A DNA stretch of 64,000 bases from assembly GCF_007786235.1 (NCBI RefSeq), contig NZ_VNFK01000001.1, positions 248,001-312,000 on the forward strand. Direction: 5' to 3'. The position numbers and the translations under genes were made by a program. Of the stretch, positions 33,130 to 42,600 are shown piece after piece. The notes under the pieces are model-generated. The model made no database searches, was not told the origin of the DNA, and worked only from the letters and a program-made list of their open reading frames with translations. The DNA comes from Paenarthrobacter nitroguajacolicus (lineage in GTDB: Bacteria > Actinomycetota > Actinomycetes > Actinomycetales > Micrococcaceae). How positions within the stretch are numbered: position 1 is the stretch's first letter; the number at the start of each line of letters is the position of its first letter.

Positions 33130-35526
33130 CTACTTACCGAGTCCGGCCCTTCGCAGCGCCTCAGCCATGGCTGTGTTGGCGGGAGCGGCCGGCGCTTGCT
33201 GGGGCTTGCCCTGGCGGGGGTTGCCCTGCGGGGGCCGGCCTTGGTTTCCACCACGCTGGCCCTGCTGTCCACCTGATCGCTGCGCTCCCGAGGCACGACC
33301 GCCGGAGGTGCGCCCACCGGCAGCGCCCGGTTCGTCGTCGAGCCTCAGGGTCAGGGAGATGCGCTTGCGTTCAGGATCGGCCTCAAGCACCTTGACGCGA
33401 ACCACTTGGCCGGACTTCACGATTTCCCGCGGATCCGAGACGAACTTGTTGGACAGTGCCGACACGTGGACCAGTCCGTCCTGGTGCACTCCGACGTCCA
33501 CGAAGGCGCCAAAGGCGGCAACGTTGGTCACTGTGCCTTCCAGGATCATTCCGGGCTTGAGGTCGGAGATCTTCTCGATGCCTTCAGAAAACGACGCGGC
33601 CTTGAACGCGGGACGGGGATCGCGGCCGGGCTTCTCCAGCTCGGACATGATGTCCTTGACCGTTGGCAGGCCGAAGATGCCATCAACGAACGCCTGCGGA
33701 TCCAACGCCGTGGCGGGTCCGCCTCCCGCTGCCACCAGGATTTTGCGGGCCACGGAATACGCTTCGGGGTGCACGCTGGAGGCGTCCAGAGGCTCCGCTC
33801 CCCCGGTGATCCGGAGGAAGCCGGCGCACTGTTCGAACGCCTTGGCGCCCAGCCGGGGAACCTTCTTGAGGTCGCTGCGCTTGGCGAACGGACCATTCTC
33901 GTTCCGGTAGGCCACAATGTTCTCGCTCAGCAGCGGGCCTACGCCGGCCACTCGGCTCAGGAGCGCCGGCGAGGCGGTGTTCACATCCACGCCCACGGCG
34001 TTCACACAATCCTCCACCACGGCATCCAGGGAGCGATCCAGCTTCGCTGCGGTGACGTCGTGCTGATACTGCCCCACGCCGATGGACTTTGGTTCGATCT
34101 TCACGAGTTCGGCCAAGGGATCCTGCAGGCGACGGGCAATGGAGACAGCGCCGCGGAGCGAAACGTCCATGCCGGGCAGTTCCGAGGCGGCGAGCGCAGA
34201 CGCGGAGTACACCGAAGCTCCGGCCTCGGAGACTACGAGCTTCTGGATCCCCTTGGAGCCGGCGGCTTCCAGGGATTTGATGAGCTCCGTGGCCAGCTTG
34301 TCCGTCTCGCGGGATGCCGTTCCGTTGCCGATCGCCACAAGTTCCACGTTGTACTGCTTGGCGAGCCGGCCGAGGGTGGCCAAGGCTTCGTCCCACTTTT
34401 TGGCGGGCGCGTGCGGATAAATAGTGTCAGTGGTGACCACCTTGCCGGTGCCATCCACCACTGCCACCTTCACGCCGGTGCGCAGTCCCGGGTCCAGGCC
34501 CAGGGTGGCCCGGTTACCCGCGGGGGCGGCGAGCAGCACGTCCCGGAGGTTGGCGGCGAAAACACGGACCGCTTCATCTTCCGCATCAGCGAACATGCGC
34601 CCGCGAAGGTCCGTGGTGAGGCGGTCCAGTATCCGGCCACGCCAGGCGAGCTGCGCGGTCTGCATCAGCCAGGTATCGGCGGGACGCCCCTGGTTGGCGA
34701 CCCCAAGGCACTTGGCCACAGCGTTCTCGTACTTGCCGCGAGCGGCGGCCAGGGCGTCGTCGTCGGCGGGGTCCGCTTCGGCGAGATCCAGCTCAAGCAC
34801 CCCGTCCTTCTCACCACGCAAGAGGGCAAGCACACGGTGCGACGGCATGCCGGATGGAACCTGCGTGAACTCAAAGTAGTCCTTGAACTTCTGGCCCTCG
34901 GCCTCCATGCCCTTCTTGACGCGGGACACCATGCGCCCTTGCTTCCACAGTCGTTCTCGCAGGTCTTCCGCGAGGTCCGGGTCTTGCCCCACACGCTCCA
35001 CCAGGATGGCGCGGGCACCCGCGAGCGCCGTGGTTGCATCTTCGATGGAGTGCTCGGCGTTCAGGTATTTGGCGGCTTCGGTGGCGGGGTCACGTTGCGG
35101 GTCGGCGAGGAGGACGTCGGCCAGCGGCTCCAAACCTGCCTCGCGGGCGATCTGGGCTTTGGTGCGGCGCTTGGACTTGAAGGGAAGGTAGATGTCTTCC
35201 AGCCGGGCCTTGGTATCGGCCGCGACGACGGCGGCCTCCAGTTCGGGGGTTAGTTTGTCTTGAGCGGCAATCGCCTCGAGGACAGTCTTGCGGCGTTCCT
35301 CCAGTTCACGAAGGTAGCGAAGCCGCTCCTCAAGGTCGCGCAGTTGGGTGTCATCGAGCGTCCCGGTGACTTCCTTACGGTAGCGGGCGATGAAGGGAAC
35401 GGTGGATCCGGCGTCGAGCAGTTCCACTGCGGCCTTGACCTGCCAGGCCTTGACGCCGAGTTCTTCGGCGATCAGGGCGTGGATGGCAGAGTCAGCTGAC
35501 TGGTGTTGGAGATTTGAAGTCACCAT
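33130..35526 (-). CDS. tex: Transcription accessory protein Tex
   Basis: A protein of about 798 residues, the usual Tex size. The N-terminal helical part contains PFIARYRKEVTGTLDDTQLRDLEERL; the YqgF/RNase-H-like domain begins near LGLDPGLRTGVKVAVVD at about 340; helix-hairpin-helix motifs follow (NTASPALLSRVAGVGPLLS); the S1 RNA-binding domain is at about 645-715 (GTVTNVAAFGAFVDVGVHQDGL). A Gly/Gln/Pro/Arg-rich disordered tail of about 70 residues is added, as in other actinobacteria. It binds nucleic acid and affects transcription. Start ATG 35526 is preferred; GTG 35523 and an ATG-like codon 15 bases upstream are possible. Confidence 0.95.
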   Translation of the reverse strand: MVTSNLQHQSADSAIHALIAEELGVKAWQVKAAVELLDAGSTVPFIARYRKEVTGTLDDTQLRDLEERLRYLRELEERRKTVLEAIAAQDKLTPELEAAVVAADTKARLEDIYLPFKSKRRTKAQIAREAGLEPLADVLLADPQRDPATEAAKYLNAEHSIEDATTALAGARAILVERVGQDPDLAEDLRERLWKQGRMVSRVKKGMEAEGQKFKDYFEFTQVPSGMPSHRVLALLRGEKDGVLELDLAEADPADDDALAAARGKYENAVAKCLGVANQGRPADTWLMQTAQLAWRGRILDRLTTDLRGRMFADAEDEAVRVFAANLRDVLLAAPAGNRATLGLDPGLRTGVKVAVVDGTGKVVTTDTIYPHAPAKKWDEALATLGRLAKQYNVELVAIGNGTASRETDKLATELIKSLEAAGSKGIQKLVVSEAGASVYSASALAASELPGMDVSLRGAVSIARRLQDPLAELVKIEPKSIGVGQYQHDVTAAKLDRSLDAVVEDCVNAVGVDVNTASPALLSRVAGVGPLLSENIVAYRNENGPFAKRSDLKKVPRLGAKAFEQCAGFLRITGGAEPLDASSVHPEAYSVARKILVAAGGGPATALDPQAFVDGIFGLPTVKDIMSELEKPGRDPRPAFKAASFSEGIEKISDLKPGMILEGTVTNVAAFGAFVDVGVHQDGLVHVSALSNKFVSDPREIVKSGQVVRVKVLEADPERKRISLTLRLDDEPGAAGGRTSGGRASGAQRSGGQQGQRGGNQGRPPQGNPRQGKPQQAPAAPANTAMAEALRRAGLGK

Positions 35527-35613
35527 GACAGTTTGCCTCACCCGGCTGACAGTTTCAGGTCCGGGTACCCGGCAGGCCTATCCCGGCGGCCCTGTTAGTG
35601 CTGTAGTTGGACC

Positions 35614-35910
35614 ATGCAGGAACTGCTCATCATCCTTCAGGACGGGTTTGTTTCCGATGACGTGACTGTGACCGTCAACGGCAAGGAAGCCGTGTCCGAG
35701 CATGGTGTATCCACCAAGATGCTGTTGGGAATGGCTGACGAAGTCACGGTGGAACTGCCGGCCAAAGGTGCCACCGTGGGCGTCGAGGTCAGCAGCCGGA
35801 AACTCAGCGCCACGAAGAAGCTCGCAGGAAAGCCAAAAAGCTTGATCGTCTCGATCGAAGACGGCGAACTCGTGCTGCGTGAAGGAACGGGCCGCGAGGC
35901 GTTCCTCTAG
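35614..35910 (+). CDS. Small conserved-looking hypothetical protein
   Basis: A 98-residue acidic and soluble protein, divergent from tex and convergent to the CBS gene. It opens with MQELLIILQDGFVSDDVTVT and has an alternating strand pattern ending in VSIEDGELVLREG, suggesting a small all-beta fold. Cysteines, membrane segments and signal peptide are absent. I do not recognise a family. Codon use is like that of its neighbours, so it is probably real. Confidence 0.65.
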   Translation: MQELLIILQDGFVSDDVTVTVNGKEAVSEHGVSTKMLLGMADEVTVELPAKGATVGVEVSSRKLSATKKLAGKPKSLIVSIEDGELVLREGTGREAFL

Positions 35911-35953
35911 AGGAGTGCCTCGCGGCGGCTGGCGGTTGTTGTCACGGTGCGCC

Positions 35954-36388
35954 CTAGTGGGCCATGTGCTCCTTGGCGGAGATGTGCTCCACCATTTCGC
36001 CCAGGCGCTGCTCGGCGTAGTGGTTGCGGGCGATGTCGCCTTGGCTGATGATGCCAACCAGCTTGTGGTCGCTGATGACAGGCAGGCGGCGAACTTGATG
36101 GTCCTCCATCATGGCCACGGCCTCGTCAACACTGGCATCGGCATCAACCCAGTACGGTTTGCCGGTGGCCAGCTCACTGGCACGGACTTCGCGGGCGTCC
36201 TTGCCTTCGGCCAAACACTTGACCACGATGTCGCGGTCGGTGATGAAGCCGGTGAGCTTGCCGTCGTGGCCGCAGATAGGAAGTGAACCGCAGTCCAGGT
36301 CCCTCATGAGCATGGCGGCTTCCTGAAGAGTCTTGTCCTCTTCTATGCACTGGGCATTGGTGGTCATGAATTCACGTACGGCACTCAT
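35954..36388 (-). CDS. CBS domain-containing protein
   Basis: A 144-residue protein made of two CBS repeats (residues 5-60, with ADxxxxxxxxLPICGHDGKLTGFITDRDI-like order, and 75-130, ending VRRLPVISDHKLVGIISQGDI). Such pairs bind adenosine nucleotides and act as energy sensors. Here no catalytic domain is attached. The start ATG 36388 follows GAAGGAGTACCC. Small CBS proteins of this sort are stress-associated in actinobacteria; the partner is unknown. Confidence 0.92.
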   Translation of the reverse strand: MSAVREFMTTNAQCIEEDKTLQEAAMLMRDLDCGSLPICGHDGKLTGFITDRDIVVKCLAEGKDAREVRASELATGKPYWVDADASVDEAVAMMEDHQVRRLPVISDHKLVGIISQGDIARNHYAEQRLGEMVEHISAKEHMAH

Positions 36389-36714
36389 GGGTACTCCTTC
36401 ATCGATTGGGGTCATCGACGAGGGGCCTCTCGGCACCGACGCCGATGAGGTCAGCCTACGCTCGGAGGGAACCCCTGACCAGACGATCGTGGCACCTGTG
36501 GAGCAAGAAAACACCAAGGATTCCCTAGATATAATCCATTCGCTGGAGTATCCTCAACTTGGGTTACATACGGCTTCTGGGCATAGGCCACATCGACTCC
36601 TTTCGAGCTCTCCTCACGCGCACCCGCCACGCCTCGAACCGTCAAATCGCACCTGCGCGACCGCGCCGGTGCGGACGTTTTACTGGTTGCTTGCAGAGCG
36701 AGAAAGATCCCCCC
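36389..36714. other. Gene-free intergenic region
   Basis: The 326 bases separate two divergent genes. I see no trustworthy coding region. TATAAT at 36530-36535 could be a -10 box toward the metalloprotease-like gene, but no good -35 box is placed before it. Open frames here are read-through of the downstream gene without a ribosome-binding site. Confidence 0.5.
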
Positions 36715-39003
36715 ATGGACACCCCCAACGTCCCCAGTTCCCAATTCACCCCTGTCCCGGACGGCCCCACGCCCGTCCCCGTCCCACCATTCCCACCGGG
36801 CCCTTCGCCGTTTCCGGAGCCGCTGCCCGTTCCGCATCCCGTACCGATCCCCTGGCCACCCGACGATTGGTGGAAATGCTGGCGTTCGTCAGCCATCAGC
36901 GGTCGCTACGAAGGGACTCAAGGTGGACCTGCCCTGATTGGAAGTTCGCTTGACCTCCGATTGGACGTTGATCCGCGCCGGAACGTTGAATCTCCCGTCC
37001 TGAACAAGGTCAGCGGCGACTTCTACAGCACGCGGTTCGTACGGGTCGGCGGCCGCTTCCAACTGGTGAAGACGTATGTCGAGTCCTGGATCGTGGACAA
37101 CCCCACGGTGTCCATCACCCGGTGCAACGCCCGTATCTCCGGAACCGTGCGTTACTGGAAAGGAACCCATCTGGCCACCACCGTGGACATCCTGGTGTCA
37201 TGGTCCGGCGGTGCCATCACTGGAGCCGTCGCCACGTTCACGGCCGGTGGCGTGGCGGGAAAGCCGTATTCCTGTTCCTACCGCTCGGATTCCTTCCGCG
37301 ACATCACCCTGGAGCTGGACTACTGCTCATCGGTGGATGTGGAACCAAAGGTGCCGGTCTACAACAGCCACGCGCACAATAACCGTCCTGCCGATCTATC
37401 CAACCGGACCATCACCATCGAATCGTCCTACCGGGATGCCGGGATCGCCGTCACCGTTGATCCGGTCCATACGGTGATTGACGACAGCGCCGCCGGGTTC
37501 GCTTCGTGGAACGTCGGCGAACTGCACGACGCGATGGAAACGTCGTTCGGCAAGTTCAACTCAGGCTGGCCAGCCTGGAACATGTGGGGCATACAGGCCG
37601 GGATTTTCGACAGTGCCGGTGTGGGTGGCATCATGTTCGACGCCGCCGCGGGCTTCGGCGGCGCTGGTCGCGGACCGGATCGCCAAGGTTTCGCGGTCTT
37701 CCGCAACCACTCATGGTTCACCAACCTGGTTTCCAACCCCGCAAACCAGGACCAGGCGTGGGCCATGCGCCACTTCCTGTACACCTGGGTCCACGAGGCA
37801 GGGCACGCTTTCAACTTCCTGCATGCTTGGGACAAAGCCAGGCCGGACTCCTTGTCCTGGATGAATTACGACTGGAAATACGATCAGCGCAACGGCACAG
37901 ACGCCTTCTGGGGCAACTTCCGCTTCCGGTTCGACGACGACGAACTACTCCATATGCGTCACGGCGACCGCGCGGCGGTGATCATGGGCGGCGATCCCTG
38001 GGCATCCGGCGGTCATCTGGAATCCCCTGCGGGCGCCATGACCGTGACCGGGCCGGGCAGCGACGTTGAACTGACACTGTCAGCGAAGAGCCTCTTCGAC
38101 TACATGGAGCCGGTCTCCATAGAGTTCCGGCTGCGCAACACCAGCGACGTTCCGGTGATGGTGGACGCCAGGTTGGATCCGCGCTACGGAAACACCACGG
38201 TTTACGTCCAGAAACCCAACGGGACCATCGTGCTGCATGAATCGGTGGTGTGCTTCTATGGCCTCCCTGAGATGGTCACGCTGGGCCCTGCTCCGGATGG
38301 CGACAGCGATGGCAGCGACCGGTACAGCCAGTTGGTGCAACTCGCCTACGGAGTGGAGGGCTTCGCATTCGATGAACCCGGCCAGTACTTGATCCGGGCC
38401 GTGTACTCCACGGAGGGCATCGTCCAGGCGTCCAACACCCTGCCCGTGCGTGTCGGCTTCCCGGTCACACGGGAAGAGGACAGGTTTGCTCCCGAGTTCT
38501 TTACCCGTGAGGTGGGCCTGACCTTGGCTTTCGAGGGGTCCATGTCGCCGCACTTGAGCAAGGGGTTGGATGCCCTCACTGAAGCAGCCGAGCGTTTCGG
38601 CGGTGAGCCTTTGGGCATCAAGGCGGCCACCGCCGTCGCGCAATCCGTGGGAGATGACTTCTACCGCCGCAAGGACGAAAAGATGGTCAAGCACCACAGC
38701 GCCGACCCCGAGCGGGCGCTTGCGCTGACGGATGCCGGCCTCGCCAGTTATCAGCAAGGAGCGGGCGCGGCGAGCAACTTGGCCTATCGCGGCCTCGTGG
38801 AGCTGCGCACTGAATTGCATGCCAAGGCGGACGACGCTGCGGCCGCAAAGTCCGAGGTGGAAACCCTCGCCAAGGATCTGGGCGCACGCGGCGCCAACGC
38901 TTCGGTGCTGGCCCAGGTCAAAGAACTGATCCCCTCAACTCCGGCGGCCCGTTCCCGCCGGTCGGCTCCGAGGAAGCCTGCCAAAAAGCCGTCGGATGGC
39001 TAG
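36715..39003 (+). CDS. Metzincin-like zinc metalloprotease homologue with Pro-rich N-terminus
   Basis: A 762-residue protein starting at ATG 36715. Residues 5-48 are very Pro-rich. Around 360-373 is HEAGHAFNFLHAWD: H360, E361, H364 and H370 have metzincin spacing, but the conserved glycine is asparagine (N367). SWMNYDW with M383 follows as a Met-turn-like motif, supporting a real metzincin fold. There is no signal peptide or propeptide with a cysteine switch. Residues 440-590 resemble beta-sandwich domains, and the C-terminal 130 are helical, ending in a basic tail (RSRRSAPRKPAKKPSDG). The function is unknown; a non-secreted or unconventionally released protease is possible. Confidence 0.75.
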   Translation: MDTPNVPSSQFTPVPDGPTPVPVPPFPPGPSPFPEPLPVPHPVPIPWPPDDWWKCWRSSAISGRYEGTQGGPALIGSSLDLRLDVDPRRNVESPVLNKVSGDFYSTRFVRVGGRFQLVKTYVESWIVDNPTVSITRCNARISGTVRYWKGTHLATTVDILVSWSGGAITGAVATFTAGGVAGKPYSCSYRSDSFRDITLELDYCSSVDVEPKVPVYNSHAHNNRPADLSNRTITIESSYRDAGIAVTVDPVHTVIDDSAAGFASWNVGELHDAMETSFGKFNSGWPAWNMWGIQAGIFDSAGVGGIMFDAAAGFGGAGRGPDRQGFAVFRNHSWFTNLVSNPANQDQAWAMRHFLYTWVHEAGHAFNFLHAWDKARPDSLSWMNYDWKYDQRNGTDAFWGNFRFRFDDDELLHMRHGDRAAVIMGGDPWASGGHLESPAGAMTVTGPGSDVELTLSAKSLFDYMEPVSIEFRLRNTSDVPVMVDARLDPRYGNTTVYVQKPNGTIVLHESVVCFYGLPEMVTLGPAPDGDSDGSDRYSQLVQLAYGVEGFAFDEPGQYLIRAVYSTEGIVQASNTLPVRVGFPVTREEDRFAPEFFTREVGLTLAFEGSMSPHLSKGLDALTEAAERFGGEPLGIKAATAVAQSVGDDFYRRKDEKMVKHHSADPERALALTDAGLASYQQGAGAASNLAYRGLVELRTELHAKADDAAAAKSEVETLAKDLGARGANASVLAQVKELIPSTPAARSRRSAPRKPAKKPSDG

Positions 39004-39028
39004 TTGGTCTATGGCTCCTCCGTAGCCG

Positions 39029-39065
39029 GCGACGGCGGCACCTTGCCCTTGGGTGCCGCCGTCGC
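39029..39065. terminator. Bidirectional terminator hairpin
   Basis: A perfect 14-base stem (GCGACGGCGGCACC at 39029-39042, complement at 39052-39065) with a nine-base loop separates two convergent genes. The GACGGCGGC core recurs in other terminators of the window. Confidence 0.75.
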
Positions 39066-39079
39066 TCCTCTCCCGGCGG

Positions 39080-39532
39080 CTATTCCGCGATGTCCTCGGC
39101 CCACAGCTCCGGATGCTCCTCCTGGAAGGCGCGCATCATGTCCACGCACCGGGAATCGTCCAGGACCACCACGTCCACCCCGCGTGAACGCAGCAGCTCG
39201 AATTCGCCCGGGAAGGTCTCTGCCTCTCCAACCACTACCCGCGGAATCTTGAACTGGATGATGGTCCCCGTGCACATCGCACACGGTGCCAGGGTGGTGT
39301 ACAGCGTGGTGTCACGGTAGCTCTTCTGCCGCCCGGCGGCCCGCAGTGCGGACATCTCGCCGTGGGCAATCGGGTCACCGTGCTGCACGCGCTCGTTGTG
39401 GCCACTCGCGATGACCACGCCGCCGCGGGCGAGTGCGGCCCCGATGGGAATCCCGCCCTCGCTGAGGCTCTTCTGCGCGGCTTGATAGGCGGCTTCGAAA
39501 GCGGGGTCTGCGATGCGGGCTGTTTCAGTCAT
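39080..39532 (-). CDS. Cytosine deaminase (yeast FCY1-like)
   Basis: A 150-residue zinc deaminase. GGIPIGAALARGG and GHNERVQ (N46) precede the HGE motif (H57, E59), and APCAMCTG gives C84 and C87. The TTLYTTLAPC run, the VVVGE strand and the closing ELWAEDIAE are very close in layout to yeast cytosine deaminase, unlike bacterial CodA, which is an amidohydrolase. Likely reaction: cytosine to uracil plus ammonia in the cytoplasm. It stands alone. An NCS1-type permease about 18 kb away could provide the base. Confidence 0.88.
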   Translation of the reverse strand: MTETARIADPAFEAAYQAAQKSLSEGGIPIGAALARGGVVIASGHNERVQHGDPIAHGEMSALRAAGRQKSYRDTTLYTTLAPCAMCTGTIIQFKIPRVVVGEAETFPGEFELLRSRGVDVVVLDDSRCVDMMRAFQEEHPELWAEDIAE

Positions 39533-39646
39533 GGGTGCAGTCTAAAGTGCACGGCGCTCAAAGCTGCCTGCTCTCTCTATTGTCAGAGCCCGCTGATAGC
39601 TTGGCTGCAAGGGTTTAACCACAGCATGGAAGGTAGGTGGGTCGCG

Positions 39647-42600
39647 GTGTTCTTTCTCGATCCGGAGACTGCAGGCGCACCCAAGGACCTGGTCTTCTCG
39701 GCCAGCGACCTCGTCATCGCTGCTACCTGCGAATACCAACTTCTCCGGAAGCTCGACGAAAAACTCGACCGCACCACCAAGCCGGATTTCGCACCGGACG
39801 CCATGCTGGACCGCACAGCCAAGCTGGGCGACGTCCACGAGCACCGCGTGCTGGATGAGTTCGTGGCCGAGTTCGGGCCGTGGGATCCGGCGACAGGAAA
39901 AGGCGTTTACGACGTCGTCCCCGCCACAGCGATGGACCGCGCCGCCCTTTCGGCCAAGCACGCGGAATCCATCAGAGCCTTGGGATCCGGGGCGGATATC
40001 GTGTTCCAGGCAGCTTTCTTCGACGGCCAGTTCCACGGACGCTCCGACTTCCTGGTGAAACGCCCCGGCGGCCAGTACGCCGTCTTCGACACCAAGCTCG
40101 CAAGGCACGCCAAGGTCACAGCCCTTCTGCAATTGGCCGCCTATGGAGATCAGCTCCTGCAGGCCGGCATCACGCCTGATCCCACCGTCACGCTGGTCCT
40201 CGGCAACAGAGTCCACAGCCACCATCCCCTCGCGCAAATCCTCCCGGTGTTCAAGGAACGCCGCGAACGCTTCCTCCGCATGACGGCCACCCATATTTCC
40301 GAGGATGGCCCGGTTCAATGGGGCGACGCCCGATACTCTGCGTGCGGCCGCTGTGACTACTGCGCTGAACAGGTCCGGCTGCATCGGGACCTCCTGATGG
40401 TGGCTGGTATGCGCATCAGCCGGCGCAAGAAGCTGATCGAGGCCGGCATCACCACCATCGACCAACTGGCGGCACAGCCCGCTTCAGGCGATTCGATGAT
40501 GCTGCGACTCCGCGAGCAAGCCCGGCTTCAAACCGGCACCGGTACCCCTGACGGCACGGTCAGGTATACGGACAAAGCTGGCGAGGCCAAGGCCGTCAGC
40601 TACAACGTCCTCCCGGACAACACCCTCGGCCGGCTCCCGGCGCCGGACCCGGGCGATATCTTCTTCGACTTCGAAGGCGATCCCCTGTGGCAGGATCCGG
40701 CCACAGGAAAGTGGGGGCTTGAGTACCTCTTCGGCGTCATCGAGAACCCCGTGGAAACCGGGGCTGAACCTGTTTTCCGCCCCTTCTGGGCACATTCCCG
40801 AGCCGAAGAAGGCCAAGCGTTTGTTGACTTCCTGGACTACGTGGCCAAACGCCGTGCCACCTATCCCCGCATGCACATTTACCACTACGCTGCCTACGAA
40901 AAGACGGCGCTGAGAAACCTTTCCTTGGCGCATGTGGTGGGCGAAACCGCGGTGGACGACCTCCTGCGCCAAGGAGTCCTGGTGGACCTTTACGACACCG
41001 TCCGGCACAGCATCCGGGTCTCCGAGAATTCTTACAGCATCAAGAAACTCGAGCCCCTCTACATGGGACAGCATCTTCGTTCCGGTGATGTGACCGACGC
41101 CGGCGCTTCCGTAGTTGCCTATGCGGACTATTGCACGGCCAGGGATACCGGGCATCCCAAGGAAGCCGCTGCGATCTTGGAAGGCATCAGGGACTACAAC
41201 CAGTACGACTGCTTGTCCACGCTGGAACTGCGCAACTGGTTGCTCGCCCGGGCCGCAGAGCGATCCATCGTGCCCGGTGGATTGGTTGAAGATGTCCCGC
41301 CCTCCGGGGAGCCGCAGCCCAAGTACGAGGCCGCGCCCGAAGAGACTGCCCTGACGGATTATTTGGCCGGCCTGCCGGAGACGGAACGGTCCACGCCCGA
41401 TGCCCGTGCCGTGGGGATTGTCGCCGCTGGTGTCGGGTACCACCGACGCGAGGACAAGCAGCATTGGTGGGGGCATTTCGACCGATTGGAGAAGCCCGTG
41501 TCCCAATGGGAGGACGGCCGTGACATCTTCACCGTGGAACGTGGCGTGGTACTGCAGGACTGGGCGAAACCGACTCCCCGCAAGAATCCGGTGCGCGTCA
41601 CCCGGCTGGTGGGCCGCTCCGGCGACGGCTCAGGACTGGAACCGGGCAAGACATACTTCCGGATGTTCGACTCTCCCCTGCCCGATGCCCTGGCCGCCAA
41701 GGAGTCGTCCGTGCTCGGCCGCGCCGGTTGGGGCGGTACGGAGGTCCTGGAAGTCGGTGAAATGGACGACGCCGAGACTGTCACCATCTCGGAACGGCTC
41801 CCCCGCGGCGCAGCCGAGTACAGCGAACTCCCCATGGCCCTGACCCCGGACAGTCCCATTTCCACGGACGGCCAGCGGGCGGCACTGGCAGCTTTGGCCA
41901 CAAAGCTCTGTGCCTCGTTGCCGTCCTGGCCCCGGGACTGTTCATTGGACTTGGTGCGTCGGCAGCCTCCGCAGCTTCGCACCCTGGCCTCATTGCCTCC
42001 CGTGGGGGCCGGGCCGGATGGCTACATCGATGCCATCGCCGGCGCAGTGAAGGATTTGGACAACTCCTACCTTGCCGTCCAGGGGCCTCCAGGCAGCGGT
42101 AAGACGTTCGTGGGTTCGCACGTCATTGCCCGGCTTGTCGCTGAGGGATGGAAAGTGGGGGTGGTGGCCCAGTCCCATGCTGTGGTGGAGAACATGCTCT
42201 GCGCAGCAGTGCAAAAGGCCGGCGTTGATCCGCAGCGGGTGGCAAAGGAGGTCAAACATGGCGACCCCGTGCCGTGGAAACAATGCGGAAAGGGTGATGT
42301 CGAAGAGCTGTTGTCCAAGCCCGGCGGCGCACTTATTGGTGGAACCGCCTGGACAATGGTGGGCAGTTCGGTTCCCGCCGGCTCGCTGGACCTGCTGGTC
42401 ATCGACGAGGCCGGGCAGTTCTCCCTGGCCAACACCATGGCCGTGAGCCGCGCTGCCAAGCGCCTCCTCCTCCTCGGTGATCCGCAGCAGCTGCCGCAGG
42501 TCACGCAGGGCAAGCACCCGGAGCCCGTGGATGAGTCAGCACTCGGCTGGCTGTCCGATGGCTACAACACCTTGCCACCTGAACTGGGCTATTTCCTGGC

